64,000 nt of DNA from Anaeramoeba ignava (lineage: Eukaryota; Metamonada; Anaeramoebidae), in the NCBI GenBank assembly GCA_028826165.1, contig JAPDFW010000102.1:162256-226255 (forward strand). The letters are read 5' to 3'. Under the pieces are notes generated by a model, which made no database searches, was not told the origin of the DNA, and was given only the letters and a program-made list of their open reading frames with translations. Positions 1 through 13,099 of this stretch are shown piece by piece; the stretch's first letter is position 1; every line of letters begins with the position of its first letter. The position numbers and the translations under genes are program-made.

Positions 1-3000
1 AAGGAACGAATTCCTCCTAAACAATGAATAATATCTTGGAAATTAGTTTTTGTGAATGAATAAATCTTATTTATTTTTGAATTTCCTTTGACAATATTTG
101 ACGGACTTTGATTCAAACAGAAATTGTTTTTTGTTTCTTTTGGATTATGATAAATGATTGTTTTTTGACTTAGTTTCCCATTGAAATTTTCCTTTAATTC
201 TTTTTCAAATTTTGGATTGGAATATTCAAAAATTTCATTTTGATAGAAAAATGATTTATAATTAGGACCAAGAAAATGAATTGCTTTGACTTGATTTTCA
301 TTGAGAAACTCTTGGAAAAAATAAATTGTTCCAATTTGTCCAAAAAATGATTTTTGATTTTCTTGGTTTGAAAATGTAAAATTTGAACCAATTTCATTTT
401 GAATAAAAGGTTGTTTAGTATTTCCAATTTTTTTCGTCAATTTGATGATTTTTGATGATTGTTGTTTTTCACCAAGATAAATACAAACTTCCAATTCTGA
501 ATTTAATCTTTTGTATTTTTGTGTGAAAACGAAAAAAGTCCATTTCTTAGTTTCAATTTCAAAGGGAAATTTTGTTTCAATTAATTCGTTTTCTTGACTT
601 AAATAAATTTTATAAAGAAAAGATTCTGGTTGTTTTGTTTCTTTGTTAAATTCCAAAAGTAATTCAATCCCCTTTGAATCGTCTGTTAAAAAACTTAGTA
701 TTTGTGTTTTATAGATTTTTTCAATATTTTCATTTTCAATATTTTCTTTTAATGGAGAAAAAATATTTTGAAAATCTTCAAATCTGATCCAAGTAAAAAA
801 ACTGAATTTTTTGGAAATTAAAGAGTTTCTGAAAGTTGGAAGTTGAACATTTGAGTTTTGCTCGTAAAAATCAAAGAAATTAATTGGATTTTCTTCTTGC
901 TGTTGATTTTTGTTGATCATTTTTCTTAATTCAATCAACATTAAATTGGCGTATTGATTACTTTTTATACTTCTTTTCAATTCATCTTTCAAAAAGGAAA
1001 AATATTGTTTCATTTCTGAAACCAGAATTTTATGTGCTCCAAGTTTTCCAAAAAATTGGATAATTTGTTCAAATAATTGTACATTTTTGATATTTGGAAT
1101 TAATTCAAGTAAAAATGAAACAATATCTTTTTCACAACAACAATAAATATTATGAATTGATTTTGCACATATTTTGTTAAAAGTTTCCAAAACTTGAATC
1201 AAAGAAAATTTTTCATTTTGATTTTCAAATTTTGATTTTCATTTTGATTTTCATTTTGATTTTCATTTTCATTTTGATTCAAATTTTGATTAAAATCTTG
1301 TTTCAATTTTTGAGAATAAAGTTCCAAAATTATAGTTATCATATTTGTATCTCTTATAATAAAATTATTTTCTATCGAAAATTTTCCATTTCCAATCATT
1401 AAATCCAAAAGAATTTCAAATAATTTTTTTGTTGGTTTTTCTTTTTCTGTTTCATAAAGTAGCTCAATAAATTCTGACACTGAAATTAAATTATAAAATT
1501 CATATATCATTTTTTCATTGTTTCTTATGATTTCTTTAAGCATTGATAAAACAAGATATGTAGATTTTTGTTCTTTATCATTCAACAATGTTTTGAAAAC
1601 TAATAATAGATTTGTACTTAAAATAATTTCCTGAATGACAATTCTATTTTTCGAAATGGATTTGGAACATTTTGAAAAAAGTTTTTCGAGATGTTTAAAT
1701 TCAATTTCATCTGATTTTTCTTTTTGGATTTTTGAATTGATTTCTTGATATAAAAAAAGAATTTTTTGAAATAAATAGGAAATGAATTGTTTTTCTTTTT
1801 CTCCATTTTTGTTTGTAGTTTTTTCAAGAATCTTTGAGATGTATATCAATGAAATTTTTTGAGTGATTTTGTGTGGAAATAAATCAATTAAAGTGTTAAT
1901 AATTTCTTCATTTTGGAAAATAAGCTCAGTATTTGCATTTTCAAAAGTTGATTCCAAAATTTTTATGCATAAATTAATTGCTTCATTTTCCATTTCATTT
2001 TGTTTTTGGTTTTTTTCAAGTATTTGAACCAAAATTTCTTGGATTTGTTTGAATCCTTCATTTTTAATGATTTTGTTAGTTGAAATTTGAGGTTTTATTT
2101 TGATAATTTCAATTATCATTTCTAAAAATCGATTTAACAAAAATGAGTTTGATTTGATTTTTTGATTTTTCAAAACTTGATTAAACAAGAATTTATAATC
2201 AAAATCATCTTGATATATTGAGAGAATATTAAGAAGTAAATCAATTAATAATGTTTGTAAATTTGTATTTGCTTCATTTAATTTGATTTTTTCATTTTCT
2301 TGAATCTAAAATCAAAAAAATTAAAAATAAAAATTTGAATGAAAATTTGAATGACTTTTTTTTTCTTACATTTAAATTGTTGAAATTATTTCTGATAAAA
2401 TAATCAGAAAAACAAATTTCCCATCCTCCATTTTTTTGGAAAAATTTAAGAGATTCTTGATTGTTTTCATTTTCGTTTTCATTTTCATTTCCATTTTCAT
2501 TTCCAATTTGAATTTGATGAATAATAATTTTCTTGAATTCAAATAAAATGTACATTTGAAGTTCAGGATAAATATATTTAATATATTGTTGAATTTCAAT
2601 AATTTTCTCATTTGACAAATTATGCATTAAAGATGAATTTGAAGATTCTTCAGTTTTGAATAAATCAAGATATGTTAAGATTAGCCTTTCTTTGAAAGAA
2701 TTGACTTTTGTTTTGGTTTGATTTGTAAATTTATCCAATTCATTTTTGATGGTTTCTTTTGATGAATCATTTGGATTTGAATTTGAATTTTCAATCATTT
2801 GTAGATTTCTGAGATTATTAAAAAGAATATCCAAATAAGGATTGTATAAATTGATTTCTGAGACTTTTTTTGGTTGAATATTTTCCAATTTATTTTCCAA
2901 TTTATTTTCCAATTTATTTTCCAATTTATTTTCCAATTTATTTTCCAATTTATTTTCCAATTTATTTTTCAATTTATTTTCCAATTTATTTTCCAATTTA

Positions 3001-4519
3001 TTTTCTTGTTGTTCTTGTTCTTGTTCTTTAATTTCCATGATCAACTCCTCCAAATTTTTGGAAAATTTTGGTTTAAAAGCATAAGAAATCCAAAGAATAA
3101 AATCTCCAAGATATAAAATATTGTTATTATTTGAAATTTGTTCAATGATATTCTCTTCTTTAATCATTTTGGGGATGAATTGGAAAACATTTGAACGAAA
3201 ATCAAACTCCAAATGAGTTAAATTGCCTTTAACGTTTTTGAAATTTTGAGAAATGAAAGGATTTTCTTCTCTTGAAATTTTTGGATCAAAGATGAAAAAA
3301 TTTGTTTGGAAAAAATCTTCAATATTTTCATGTGTTTGATTTGCAAATCCAATATTTGGAAGATCTGGTGATAAATTTGGAGACTGGAAAAATGTTAAAA
3401 GAGATGTAATTAATTCAATTTTTTGTTTTTCTGTTAATAGATTTAATTCATAAAAATTTTCAAAATTTTGAAGAAATTTTAATTTAATATCAATTTGTTT
3501 TTCTGAAAAAATGAATGATTTTCTGAGATTTAAATTTGTTTGGAAACATTCTATTATTATTATTATTATTTTTTTTTTTATAAAATTAGATTAAAAATTA
3601 AAAATTTTTCAATTAAAAATTTACGAATTATTGATGGAATTATTTTTGATTTTTTAGTTGATTCTAGAATTTCTTGATTTGGAAAAACTTGTCTTTCTCT
3701 TAAAAATTGATTTAAAATTTCCATAGTTTCTGAAAGAATAAATTGTATTTCAATTAAATAATAAATTGAGAGTGAAGAATTTGATTTCTTTTGTTTTCAA
3801 AAAAAAAGAAGAAAAATTTGATTAATAAAATGTATTTTTTTTCAATATTTTTTTTTACTCTTAAATTCTCCATTAATTTAAAAAGATTTTTTATAATTTC
3901 TAATAAATCTTGAATAATTTGTAAAATTCCATTTTCAAATAAAACTTGACGATTAAATTTTGATTTTGAAAGAATTGAAATGATTGATAAAGAAATTAAA
4001 CATTTATGAGCTTGAATATTTTCATTTTGATTTTGATTTTGATTTTGATTTTGAATATTTTCTATTTTTTTTGAAAAAAAAAACCATTAAAATAATTATA
4101 ATTAAAATTATAAATAATATCAACCTTTTATAAAATCTTTTGAATAAATTAATAAACTAATAATAAAAAGTATAAATTTTATTGGATGAGCTTCTTTTTG
4201 AAGAATTGCTTCATTAATTTCTTCAATTTCAAAAGATTTTTCAAATTGTTTTTCTTTTATTTTTCGATTTGCTTTTGTTCTTAAAGGATTCCATTTTTGA
4301 AAAGAATTTTGGAATAAGATATAAAATTCAATAATTTTTTCGTTAATCTAAAAACAATTTTTTTAATTTAAAATTTGAATAAGAAAAAAAATTATAAAAA
4401 ATTTTTGTTACTTCAGTTAAATGTTTTGATTTAATTTCTTTCCAAATGGTAAAAAGTTCATTTCCGTTTGGAAAATTTATAAAGAATTCTTTTTCTTTTT
4501 GTTCTTCAATTTGATCCAT
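1..4519 (-). CDS. BEACH-family giant protein, N-terminal half (partial, runs off left edge)
   Basis: Seen: ATG at 4519 follows an in-frame stop. Exons at 4412-4519, 4125-4347, 3859-4061, 3625-3787, 2370-3550 and 1-2305 join in consistent phase through GT...AG introns. The first ~1100 residues are helical and armadillo-like, interrupted by a Lys-Leu-Glu-Asn repeat (about 2875-3010). Bases ~850-100 encode a concanavalin-A-like sandwich (motifs TKKWTFFVFTQ and GQIGTIYFF), followed by HCLGGI at the window edge. This ARM, ConA-like, 'LGGI' order is typical of large BEACH proteins (LvsA, WDFY3, neurobeachin, LYST), which act in membrane traffic and autophagy; the BEACH and WD40 parts would lie to the left. 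Odd: near 1200-1215 the frame shifts by one base in an A-rich, Asn/Gln-coding tract with no usable splice pair, so this is either a homopolymer error or a real lesion. Family call fairly sure; subfamily not determined. Confidence 0.72.
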
Positions 4520-4599
4520 TTAAAAAATTAAATTAAAAAAAAAAAACGAAAAAAAAAAATGAAAATTAAATTTTCAAATTAAAATTAAGAATGAAATTA

Positions 4600-7440
4600 A
4601 AAAATTTAAAAATAATAAATCAAAGTAATTAAAAAACTAAATAAAAAATTAAATCAAAATATTAATAAATAAAATATAAATATTTTTAAATTAAAAAATA
4701 ACAAATTAATAATAAATTCATTAATAAATTCATTAATAATTAATATTTTTAAATTAATAATAAATCAAAACAATTAAAAACTAAATAAAAATTAAATCAA
4801 AAAATATTAATAAATAAAAATAAATATTTTTAAATTAAAAATAACAAATTAATAATAGATTTATTAATAAATTCATTAATAAATAATATTTCTAAATTAA
4901 TTATAAATCAAAACAATTAAAAACTAAATAAAAATTAAATCAAAATATTAATAAATAAAAATAAATATTTTTAAATTAAAAATAACAAATTAATAATAGA
5001 TTTATTAATAAATTCATTAATAAATAATATTTTTAAATTAATTATAAATCAAAACAATTAAAAACTAAATAAAAATTAAATCAAAAATATTAATAAATAA
5101 AAATAAATATTTTTAAATTAAAAATAATAAAATAATAATAGGTTTAGGTTTAAATTCAATTAATAATTAATATTTTTAAATAAATAATAAATCAAAACAA
5201 TTAAAAAATTAAATAAAAATTAAATTAAAATATTAATAAATAAAATATAAATATTTTTAAATTAAAAATAATAAATTAATAACAAATTTATTAATAAATT
5301 CATTAATAAATAATATTTTTAAATTAATAATAAATCAAAACAAATAAAAACTAAATAAAAAATTAAATCAAAAATATTAATAAATAAAATATAAATATTT
5401 TTAAATTAAAAAAATAATAAAATAATAACAAATTTATTAATAAATTCATTAATAATTAATATTTTTAAATAAATAATAAATCAAAAATAATTAAAAATTA
5501 AATAAAAATTAAATCAAAATATTAATAAATAAAATGTAAATATTTTTAAATTAAAAATAATAAATTTATTAATAAATTAATTAATAAATTCATTAATAAA
5601 TTATATTTTTAAATAAATATTAAATCAAAACAATTAAAAATTAAATAAAAAATTAAATCAAAAATATTAATAAATAAAATATAAATATTTTTAAATTAAA
5701 AATAATAAAATAATAATAAATTAATTGATAAATTCATTAATAATTTATATTTTTAAATAAATAATAAATCAAAATAATTAAAAATTAAATAAAAAATTAA
5801 ATTAAAAATATTAATAAATAAAATATAAATATTTTTAAATTAAAAATAATAAAATAATAACAAATTTATTAATAAATTAATTAATAATTTATATTTTTAA
5901 ATAAATAATAAATCAAAATAATTAAAAATTAAATAAAAAAATTAAATCAAAATATTAATAAATAAAATATAAATATTTTTAAATTAAAAATAATAAATTA
6001 ATAATAGATTTATTAATAAATTCATTAATAATTTATATTTTTAAATTAAATAATAAATCAAAATAATTAAAAACTAAATAAAAATTAAATCAAAATATTA
6101 ATAAATAAAATATAAATATTTTTAAATTAAAAATAATAAAGATAATAATAAATTTATTAATAAATTCATTAATAATTAATATTTTTAAATTAATAATAAA
6201 TCAAAATAATTAAAAATTAAATAAAAATTAAATTAAAATATTAATAAATAAAATATAAATATTTTTAAATTAAAAATAATAAATTAATAATAAATTAATT
6301 AATAAATTCATTAATAATTAATATTTTTAAATTAATAATAAATAAATCAAAATAATTAAAAAAAAATAAAAATAAAAATTAAAATATTAATAAATAAAAT
6401 CTAAATATTTTTAAATTAAAAAATAATAAATTAATAATAAATTTATTAATAAATTCATTAATAAATAATATTTTTAAATAAATAATAAATCAAAATAATT
6501 AAAAATTAAATAAAAATTAAATTAAAATATTAATAAATAAAATATAAATATTTTTAAATTAAAAATAACAAAATAATAATAAATTCATTAATAAATTCAT
6601 TAATAATTAATATTTTTAAATTAATAATAAATCAAAACAATTAAAAAATTAAATAAAAAATTAAATCAAAATATTAATAAATAAAATATAAATATTTTTA
6701 AATTAAAAAATAATAAAATAATAATAAATTTATTAATAAATTCATTAATAAATTATATTTCTAAATAAATAATAAATCAAAATAATTAAAAACTAAATAA
6801 AAATTAAATCAAAATATTAATAAATAAAATATAAATATTTTTAAATTAAAAAAATAATAAAATAATAATAGATTTATTAATAAATTTATTAATAATTAAT
6901 ATTTTTAAATAAATTATAAATCAAAATAATTAAAAATTAAATTAAAAATTAAAAATAAAAATTAAAATTTTTAAATTAAAAATAACAAAATAATAATAAA
7001 TTTATTAATAAATTCATTAATAATTTATATTTCTAAATAAATAATAAATCAAAACAATTAAAAACTAAATAAAAATTAAAAATTAATAAATAAAATATAA
7101 ATATTTTTAAATTAAAAATAATAAATTAATAACAAATTCATTAATAAATTCATTAATAAATTAATATTTTTAAATTAATAATAAATCAAAATAATTAAAA
7201 AATTAAATAAAAAATTAAATTAAAATATTAATAAATAAAATATAAATATTTTTAAATTAAAAAATAATAAATTAATAACAAATTTATTAATAAATTCATT
7301 AATAAATAATATTTTTAAATTAATAATAAATCAAAACAATTAAAAAATTAAATAAAAAATTAAATCTAAAATATTAATAAATAAAATCTAAATATTTTTA
7401 AATTAAAAAATAATAAAATAATAATAAATTAATTAATAAA
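4600..7440. repeat. ~141-bp AT-only satellite, about 20 tandem copies
   Basis: Nearly pure A/T tandem array filling the spacer between the BTB-TLD gene (3' end on the right) and the BEACH gene (5' end on the left). Each unit contains AATAAATCAAAA, an AATATTAATAAATAAAA block, ATATTTTTAAATTAAAAATA, and a palindromic core of TTATTAATAAATTCATTAAT type. Successive copies begin near 4616, 4761, 4905 and 5046, giving a period of roughly 141 bp and about 20 copies. No gene, tRNA or open frame is visible inside. Confidence 0.85.
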
Positions 7441-7529
7441 ATTAAATTAATTTTTGTTTCTTATTTATTTAATTGATTGAAAATAAAAGAAGATGATTGA
7501 ATTTTGAAAAGTAATTAAGAAGAAAGTTT

Positions 7530-8942
7530 TTAAATGAAAAAAGTTTCAACTTCATCAACAATCCATGATTTATAAGAACCAGCTAAATAATTTTCAGCTC
7601 TTTCTGTTCCTTGTGAAATTCCTTGAGGTAATATATAACTCCAACCAAAATTTGAATAACCAGGTTGTAAATTAGAATTTAAGGAAAAATCAAAACCTCC
7701 TCCAAAAATTGGACCTCTATCTGAATATCTATTATCAATTGCTTTTTTTTCTTGTCCTTCTTGAATTGGAAATTTACTTGGTTCTCTATCATTCTTATCA
7801 TTTCTTAATGAGAAAATAAATGCATTTGAATCACTAATCCAATTTTGATTTCTTTTGATCCATCCAATTGAAGTAAATCCTCCAAAAATAAAATTATCTT
7901 TTGTTTTAATAATAACTAATGTTTTTCCTTTATCATCACAAATTAAATGCCATTTTTTAGCATCAAATCCATCTCTTTTGGCTGAATATCCTTTTTTCAT
8001 TTTGGAAAAGAATTCATCATCATTTATCCATTCTTTTAATTTATTGAAAAGTTGCTTTTCTTTCACGATTTCTGAATCAAATTGAAATCTTGGTTTGAAA
8101 ATTAATGAATTTTCTTTTTCAATAAATTGATTTAGTTTTTTTTCATCTTGAAGTTTTTGGAATTGAATTAATTTTTGTGAAATTTGATTAGGAATTAAAT
8201 CTTCTTTCAAAGTGTCTTCCAATTCTTTTTTTGAGAAATCAATAAATCTGATTTTATCAATAAGATTTGAAATTTGATTTTGTAATTTTTCTTTTTCTTC
8301 TTTTTCTTGATTAATATTTAATTTATGTTTTCCCCATTTGATTATTGATTGGAAAATTTCAAATTCATCTGTTGGAATATCATTATTTAATAGTATTGAA
8401 TTTAAATGATTTTCTTCAAGTTCAAGAAAAAATGAAGTTTTAATAAATTTATCAAAATTATCCAAAATAAATTGATAAGAAGAATCTATTAATTGATTAA
8501 AGTTCATTGATTCAGATAATTTAAGAATATCAATAACAGTTTCAATTTGTAAATTGTTTTTGATAAATTTTGAACAAGTTTCAATTAATTCATCAATTAA
8601 ATATTTTGATGAAAAAAATAAAATTTGAATTGCATTTTCTAAATTAATTTCAATTTTTCCTGAATAAAAATAATTCAAAATTGGAGATAGAATTGAACTT
8701 GAAACATCTTTTAGAATTAATTTATTTTCTTGAACTTCTTTCATTTTAGATTTAAAATATTGACTTCTTGAAGAAAGAATTGATTTATGAGTTTTAAATG
8801 AAGTTTGATTTTGTTCACAAATTATTTCAAAATCAAAATAACTTTCTTCTTGATTTTGATTTTGATTTTGATTTTGATTTTGATTTTGAAATAAATTTTT
8901 TAAATCATTTGAAAGTTTTTGTAAATTTGAATAATTTTCCAT
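7530..8942 (-). CDS. BTB-BACK-TLD domain protein
   Basis: Seen: single-exon ORF of about 470 residues. After a short Asn/Gln repeat (hexamer-coded), residues ~35-135 form a BTB/POZ fold (FDFEIICE...FKTHKSILSSRSQYFKSKM), followed by a BACK helical region to ~240 (FEIFQSIIKWGKHKL). The C-terminus (~320-470) is a TLDc domain: KWHLICDDKGKTLVIIKT, FGGFTS, DSNAFIFSL, FGGGFDFSL and the terminal VDEVETFFI. Known: BTB-BACK proteins are usually Cul3 adaptors; TLD domains occur in oxidation-resistance proteins (OXR1/NCOA7) and V-ATPase regulators, and BTB-TLD combinations are common in amoebae. I chose the ATG at 8942 (AAAATGG context); an in-frame ATG at 8990 would add a hydrophobic Phe-rich leader that looks like translated T-rich 5' UTR. 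Substrate unknown. Confidence 0.88.
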   Translation of the reverse strand: MENYSNLQKLSNDLKNLFQNQNQNQNQNQNQEESYFDFEIICEQNQTSFKTHKSILSSRSQYFKSKMKEVQENKLILKDVSSSILSPILNYFYSGKIEINLENAIQILFFSSKYLIDELIETCSKFIKNNLQIETVIDILKLSESMNFNQLIDSSYQFILDNFDKFIKTSFFLELEENHLNSILLNNDIPTDEFEIFQSIIKWGKHKLNINQEKEEKEKLQNQISNLIDKIRFIDFSKKELEDTLKEDLIPNQISQKLIQFQKLQDEKKLNQFIEKENSLIFKPRFQFDSEIVKEKQLFNKLKEWINDDEFFSKMKKGYSAKRDGFDAKKWHLICDDKGKTLVIIKTKDNFIFGGFTSIGWIKRNQNWISDSNAFIFSLRNDKNDREPSKFPIQEGQEKKAIDNRYSDRGPIFGGGFDFSLNSNLQPGYSNFGWSYILPQGISQGTERAENYLAGSYKSWIVDEVETFFI

Positions 8943-9043
8943 TTTATTTAAAAATTTTGAAAAAGAAAAAAATGAAAACAAAAAAAACAAAAAAAAAACA
9001 AAAATTTTTTTTGAAATTGAAACAAAAAGGAAAAAGTAATTTT

Positions 9044-11407
9044 TTAAAGAGTTGTTTTTGAATGAGAATCAATAACAGTTTTTGTAATTGATTTCTAAAT
9101 AAAAATTAAAAATAAAAAAAGAAAATTAAAATTTTAAATTAAAATTTAAATTTAAATCAAACTTACAAAGAAATTTTTGATATTATTTGTATCAGTAGCG
9201 CAAGTAAATTGACTAATAATTTTTCTATTTGATTTTGATTTTGATTTTGATTTTGATTTTGATTTTCCAACTGATTCAAATTTTTTTTTAATAAATTCAG
9301 AAGCTTTATCATAATTTAAACCACCATTATAATCTTTCCAACAAATTGAGAGATCAACTTGTTTAATTTTTTCTTCAAAAAGATCTCTTTTATTAAATAA
9401 TAAAATGCAATTTTTATTCTTAAAAGTTGGATTATTAACAGTTTTTTCAAATAAAGCAAGTGATTCTCTCATTCTATTAACTGATTCATCTTCATAAAGT
9501 TTTTGATCAAATTCGCTTAAAGCAACAACATAGATTAAAACAGTAACATTATCAAATTGGTGAATCCATTTTCTTCTTTCAGATCTTTGACCACCAACAT
9601 CAACAATTCTAAAATTAATTTTTATTTTAATTTTAATTTTAATTTTAATTTTAATTTTAAATTTTAATTTTATTTTTAATTTTATCCGATTTTGATTTTA
9701 TTTTTAATTTTGATTTTGATTTTGATTTTTAATTTTAATTTTAATTTTAATTGTAATTTTAATTTTAATTTTAATTTTGATTTTAATTTTGATTTTAATT
9801 TTTAATTTTAATTTTAATTTTAATCCGATTTTATTTTTAATTTTAATTTTAATTTTAAATTTTAATTTTAATTTTAATTTTGATTTTTAATTTTAATTTT
9901 AATTTTAATTTTAATTTTAATTTTAATTTTAATTTTAATTTTAATTTTAATTTTAATTTTAATTTTAATTTTAATTTTAAATTTTAATTTTGATTTTGAA
10001 TTTTAATTTTAATTTTAATTTTAATTTTGATTTTAATTTTGAATTTTAAATTTTAATTTTTGATTTTAATTTTAAATTTTAATTTTGATTTTAATTTTTA
10101 AATTTTAATTTTGATTTTAATTTTAATTTTAATTTTATTTTTAATTTTAATTTTAATTTTAATTTTAATTTTAATTTAATTTTAATTTTAATTTGATTTT
10201 AATTTTGATTTTGATTTTGATTTTGATTTTAATTTTAATTTACTTCCAAGGATATCCTTCTAAATCAAATGATAAAACTTTTACTCCTGTTGTTGGAATT
10301 CTACATCTAAGAATATCTTCTTGTGATGGAAGATAATCAACTTTCATAATTTCATCAATTCTATCCAAAAAACTAATTTAAATAATTAAATTAAATAATT
10401 AAATTAAATAATTAAATTTTTCATTATAAATTTACTATGAAGATGAATCGGGAATTTGAAAATCGGATCTTTTTTCAAATGCTTTTTTTAATCCTGGATC
10501 TTTCCATAATTTTTTAATATCATCAACAACATCATCAGGAATTTCACCTTTACTTACAGAAGGAAGATCTAAAAACTCTTCAGCAATTATCTAATTTTTA
10601 AATTTTGAATTTAATTTTGAATTTAATTTTAATTTTAATTTTAATTTTAAATTTAATTTTAATTTTAAATTTTGATTTTAATTTTAATTTTGATTTTAAT
10701 TTGATTTTGATTTTGATTTTAATTTTGATTTATTTTAATTTTAATAGAAATTTACTTGATTTTCTTTTAAAAGTGAAATGTTTAATTCTTCTGCTGCTCT
10801 AATTAATGCTTTCATATGAAAAACCAAATTAGCACGAATAACTTGCTTATGAGCTTTTTGATCATCTTCATTAAATCCTTCTTTAAAAAGAATTTGAATT
10901 TGTTTAACAAAAGTACTCTTTCCAGAATCACCAGTTCCTTTTTAATTTTAAATTTAATTTTAAATTTTAATTTTAATTTTGATTTTAATTTTGATTTTAA
11001 TTTTAATTTTAATTTTGATTTTAATTTTAATTTTGATTTTAATTTTAATTTTGATTTTGATTTTAATTTTAATTAAGATCGTAATAAGATTTTAATTAAG
11101 ATCGTAATTAGATTTTAATTTTATTTAAGATCGTAATTAGATTTGAATTGTGATTTTATTCTTAATTATATTCTTAATTGTATTCTTAATTATTCTTAAT
11201 TATATTCTTAATTATATTCTTAATTATTCAATTTTAAATAAAAAAAAGGGGTTTAAAAATTTTTTTTTCTTCTAAAATACCTGTTAAAAGCAATTTAATT
11301 TCTTTCTCTTCTTGTAATTGATCTTGTTGAAGTTGTTCTTCAATAATCGCATTTTTCTTTTTTTCAAGTTTTCTTAATTTCTTTGTTCTTGAAGATTTTA
11401 TCCCCAT
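9044..11407 (-). CDS. Heterotrimeric G-protein alpha subunit
   Basis: Seen: six exons (11281-11407, 10756-10937, 10436-10590, 10244-10372, 9167-9608, 9044-9094) join in phase to about 361 residues, the usual G-alpha length. The N-terminus MGIKSS fits N-myristoylation. The P-loop is LLLTGTGDSGKST (most family members have GAGESGKS). Also present are RIDEI, switch I ILRCRIPTTG with the conserved Arg, switch II DVGGQRSERRKWIH, the NKRD guanine-specificity motif and TCATDT. It should couple a seven-transmembrane receptor to downstream effectors at the plasma membrane. Odd: a (Lys-Ser)n insertion of hexamer origin interrupts the Ras-like domain just before TCATDT, and two P-loop positions differ from the consensus. 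Introns 1, 2 and 4 are filled with (AATTTT)n satellite. Family identity is very secure; the Gi/Gs/other class is not assigned. Confidence 0.93.
9609..10243. repeat. (AATTTT)n hexamer satellite filling G-alpha intron 4
   Basis: The whole intron between the exons encoding ...EGYPW and IVDVGGQ is a degenerate AATTTT hexanucleotide array with AATTTTG, ATCCG and frame-slipped variants. Similar tracts fill intron 1 (10938-11280) and intron 2 (10591-10755). Only the few bases at the splice ends are non-repetitive. Confidence 0.9.
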
Positions 11408-13060
11408 TTTAATTTAAAATCAAAAATAAAAAATAATAAAAAATAAAAATAAAAAAATGTAATTTAATAACAAAGAGTTTGTGTTTTTAAAGTAAAATAA
11501 AAAAATGAAAGAAATTTTTATTTTATTTTTTATTTTTTTTTAATTTTTTTTTAATTAAAATTTTTTTTACACGTTTCAATAAATTTTTAAATGTAGATCT
11601 TTAAAAGAAAAATTTTTTAATTAAATTTTTTTTTTGTTTTTTTGTTTTAAGAGGGATTCTTGAATCATAGTTTTATTTTAATTTATTTTAATAAAGAAAA
11701 ATTAAATCAAATAAATTAAAATCTCTTTAAAAAAATTAAAATTAAATCAAAAAGGCGAAAGAAAGGGGGTGAAAAAAATTCTAATTCAGATCTTCATTCC
11801 AAAATTCACTTATTGAAATCTTTTTAAAAAAAAAAGAAAAAAAGAATAATTTAAATGTGATCTAATTGAAAGCAAATAAAGCAACAATTAAATAATAATT
11901 AAAAGCAAAAATCAAATCAAAAATTAAAGCAAAAATTAAAGCAAAAATTAAAGCAAAAATTAAAGCAAATATTAAATATTAAATATTAAATATCAAATAT
12001 TAAATATCTAAATATTAAATATTAAATAATTAAATATTAAATATTAAATATTAAATATTAAATATTAAATATTAAATATTAAATATCCAAATATTAAATA
12101 ATAAATATCCAAATATTAAATATTAAATATCTAAATATCTAAATAATAAATATTAAATATTAAATATCTAAATAATAAATATTAAATATTAAATATTAAA
12201 TATCCAAATATCAAATATCCAAATATCCAAATATTAAATATTAAATATCCAAATATTAAATATTAAATATTAAATAATAAATATTAAATATCTAAATAAT
12301 AAATATTAAATATTAAATAATAACCAAATATTAAATATTAAATATTAAATATCAAATATCCAAATATTAAATATTAAATATTAAATATTAAATAATAAAT
12401 ATTAAATATTAAATATTAAATAATAAATAATAAATAATAAATATTAAATATTAAATATTAAATATCCAAATATTAAATAATAAATAATAAATATTAAATA
12501 ATAAATATCAAATATTAAATATTAAATATTAAATAATAAATATTAAATATTAAATATTAAATAATAAATATTAAATATTAAATATTAAATATTAAATATT
12601 AAATATCCAAATATTAAATATTAAATATCCAAATATTAAATATCCAAATATTAAATATCCAAATAATAAATATTAAATATTAAAATATTAAATATTAAAT
12701 AATAAATATTAAATATCTAAATAATAAATATTAAATAATAAATATTAAATATTAAATATTAAATATTAAATAATAAATATTAAATAATAAATATTAAATA
12801 TTAAATATCCAATATTAAATATCCAAATATTAAATATCCAAATATCCAAATATCCAAATATCCAAATATCAAATATTAAATATTAAATAATAAATATTAA
12901 ATATTAAATAATAAATATTAAATATCCAAATATCCAAATATTAAATAATAAATATTAAATAATAAATAATAAATATTAAATATTAAATAATAAATAATAA
13001 ATAATAAATATTAAATATTAAAAAAAATTTTTTTCATTTTTCATTTTTCATTTTTTATTA
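11408..13060. repeat. Intergenic spacer with ATTAAAT/ATCCAAAT satellite (11940-13020)
   Basis: Spacer between the divergently transcribed G-alpha and eIF4E genes. From 11408 to ~11880 it is AT-rich with a few G/C-bearing stretches (around 11650 and 11755) but no recognisable gene. From ~11890 to 11960 there are AAATTAAAGCA repeats, and from ~11960 to 13020 a 7-8 bp array mixing ATTAAAT, AATAAAT and ATCCAAAT units. No ORF or RNA gene is supported. Confidence 0.85.
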
Positions 13061-13099
13061 TTTTTTATTTAGACTTATATAACAATAACTATAAAAAAA

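Noticed and set aside
8943-8990. Upstream ATG for the BTB-TLD gene
   Set aside because: It would add a Phe-rich leader encoded by T-runs typical of 5' UTRs here; the ATG at 8942 is in AAAATGG context and starts the family-like sequence.
9609-10243. Telomere-like repeat
   Set aside because: AATTTT units lack the G-rich strand of telomeres and lie between two coding exons of a conserved gene.
11640-11880. Possible tRNA or small RNA gene in the G/C-bearing part of the spacer
   Set aside because: I could not fold a cloverleaf or find A/B box pairs; only scattered G-runs are present.
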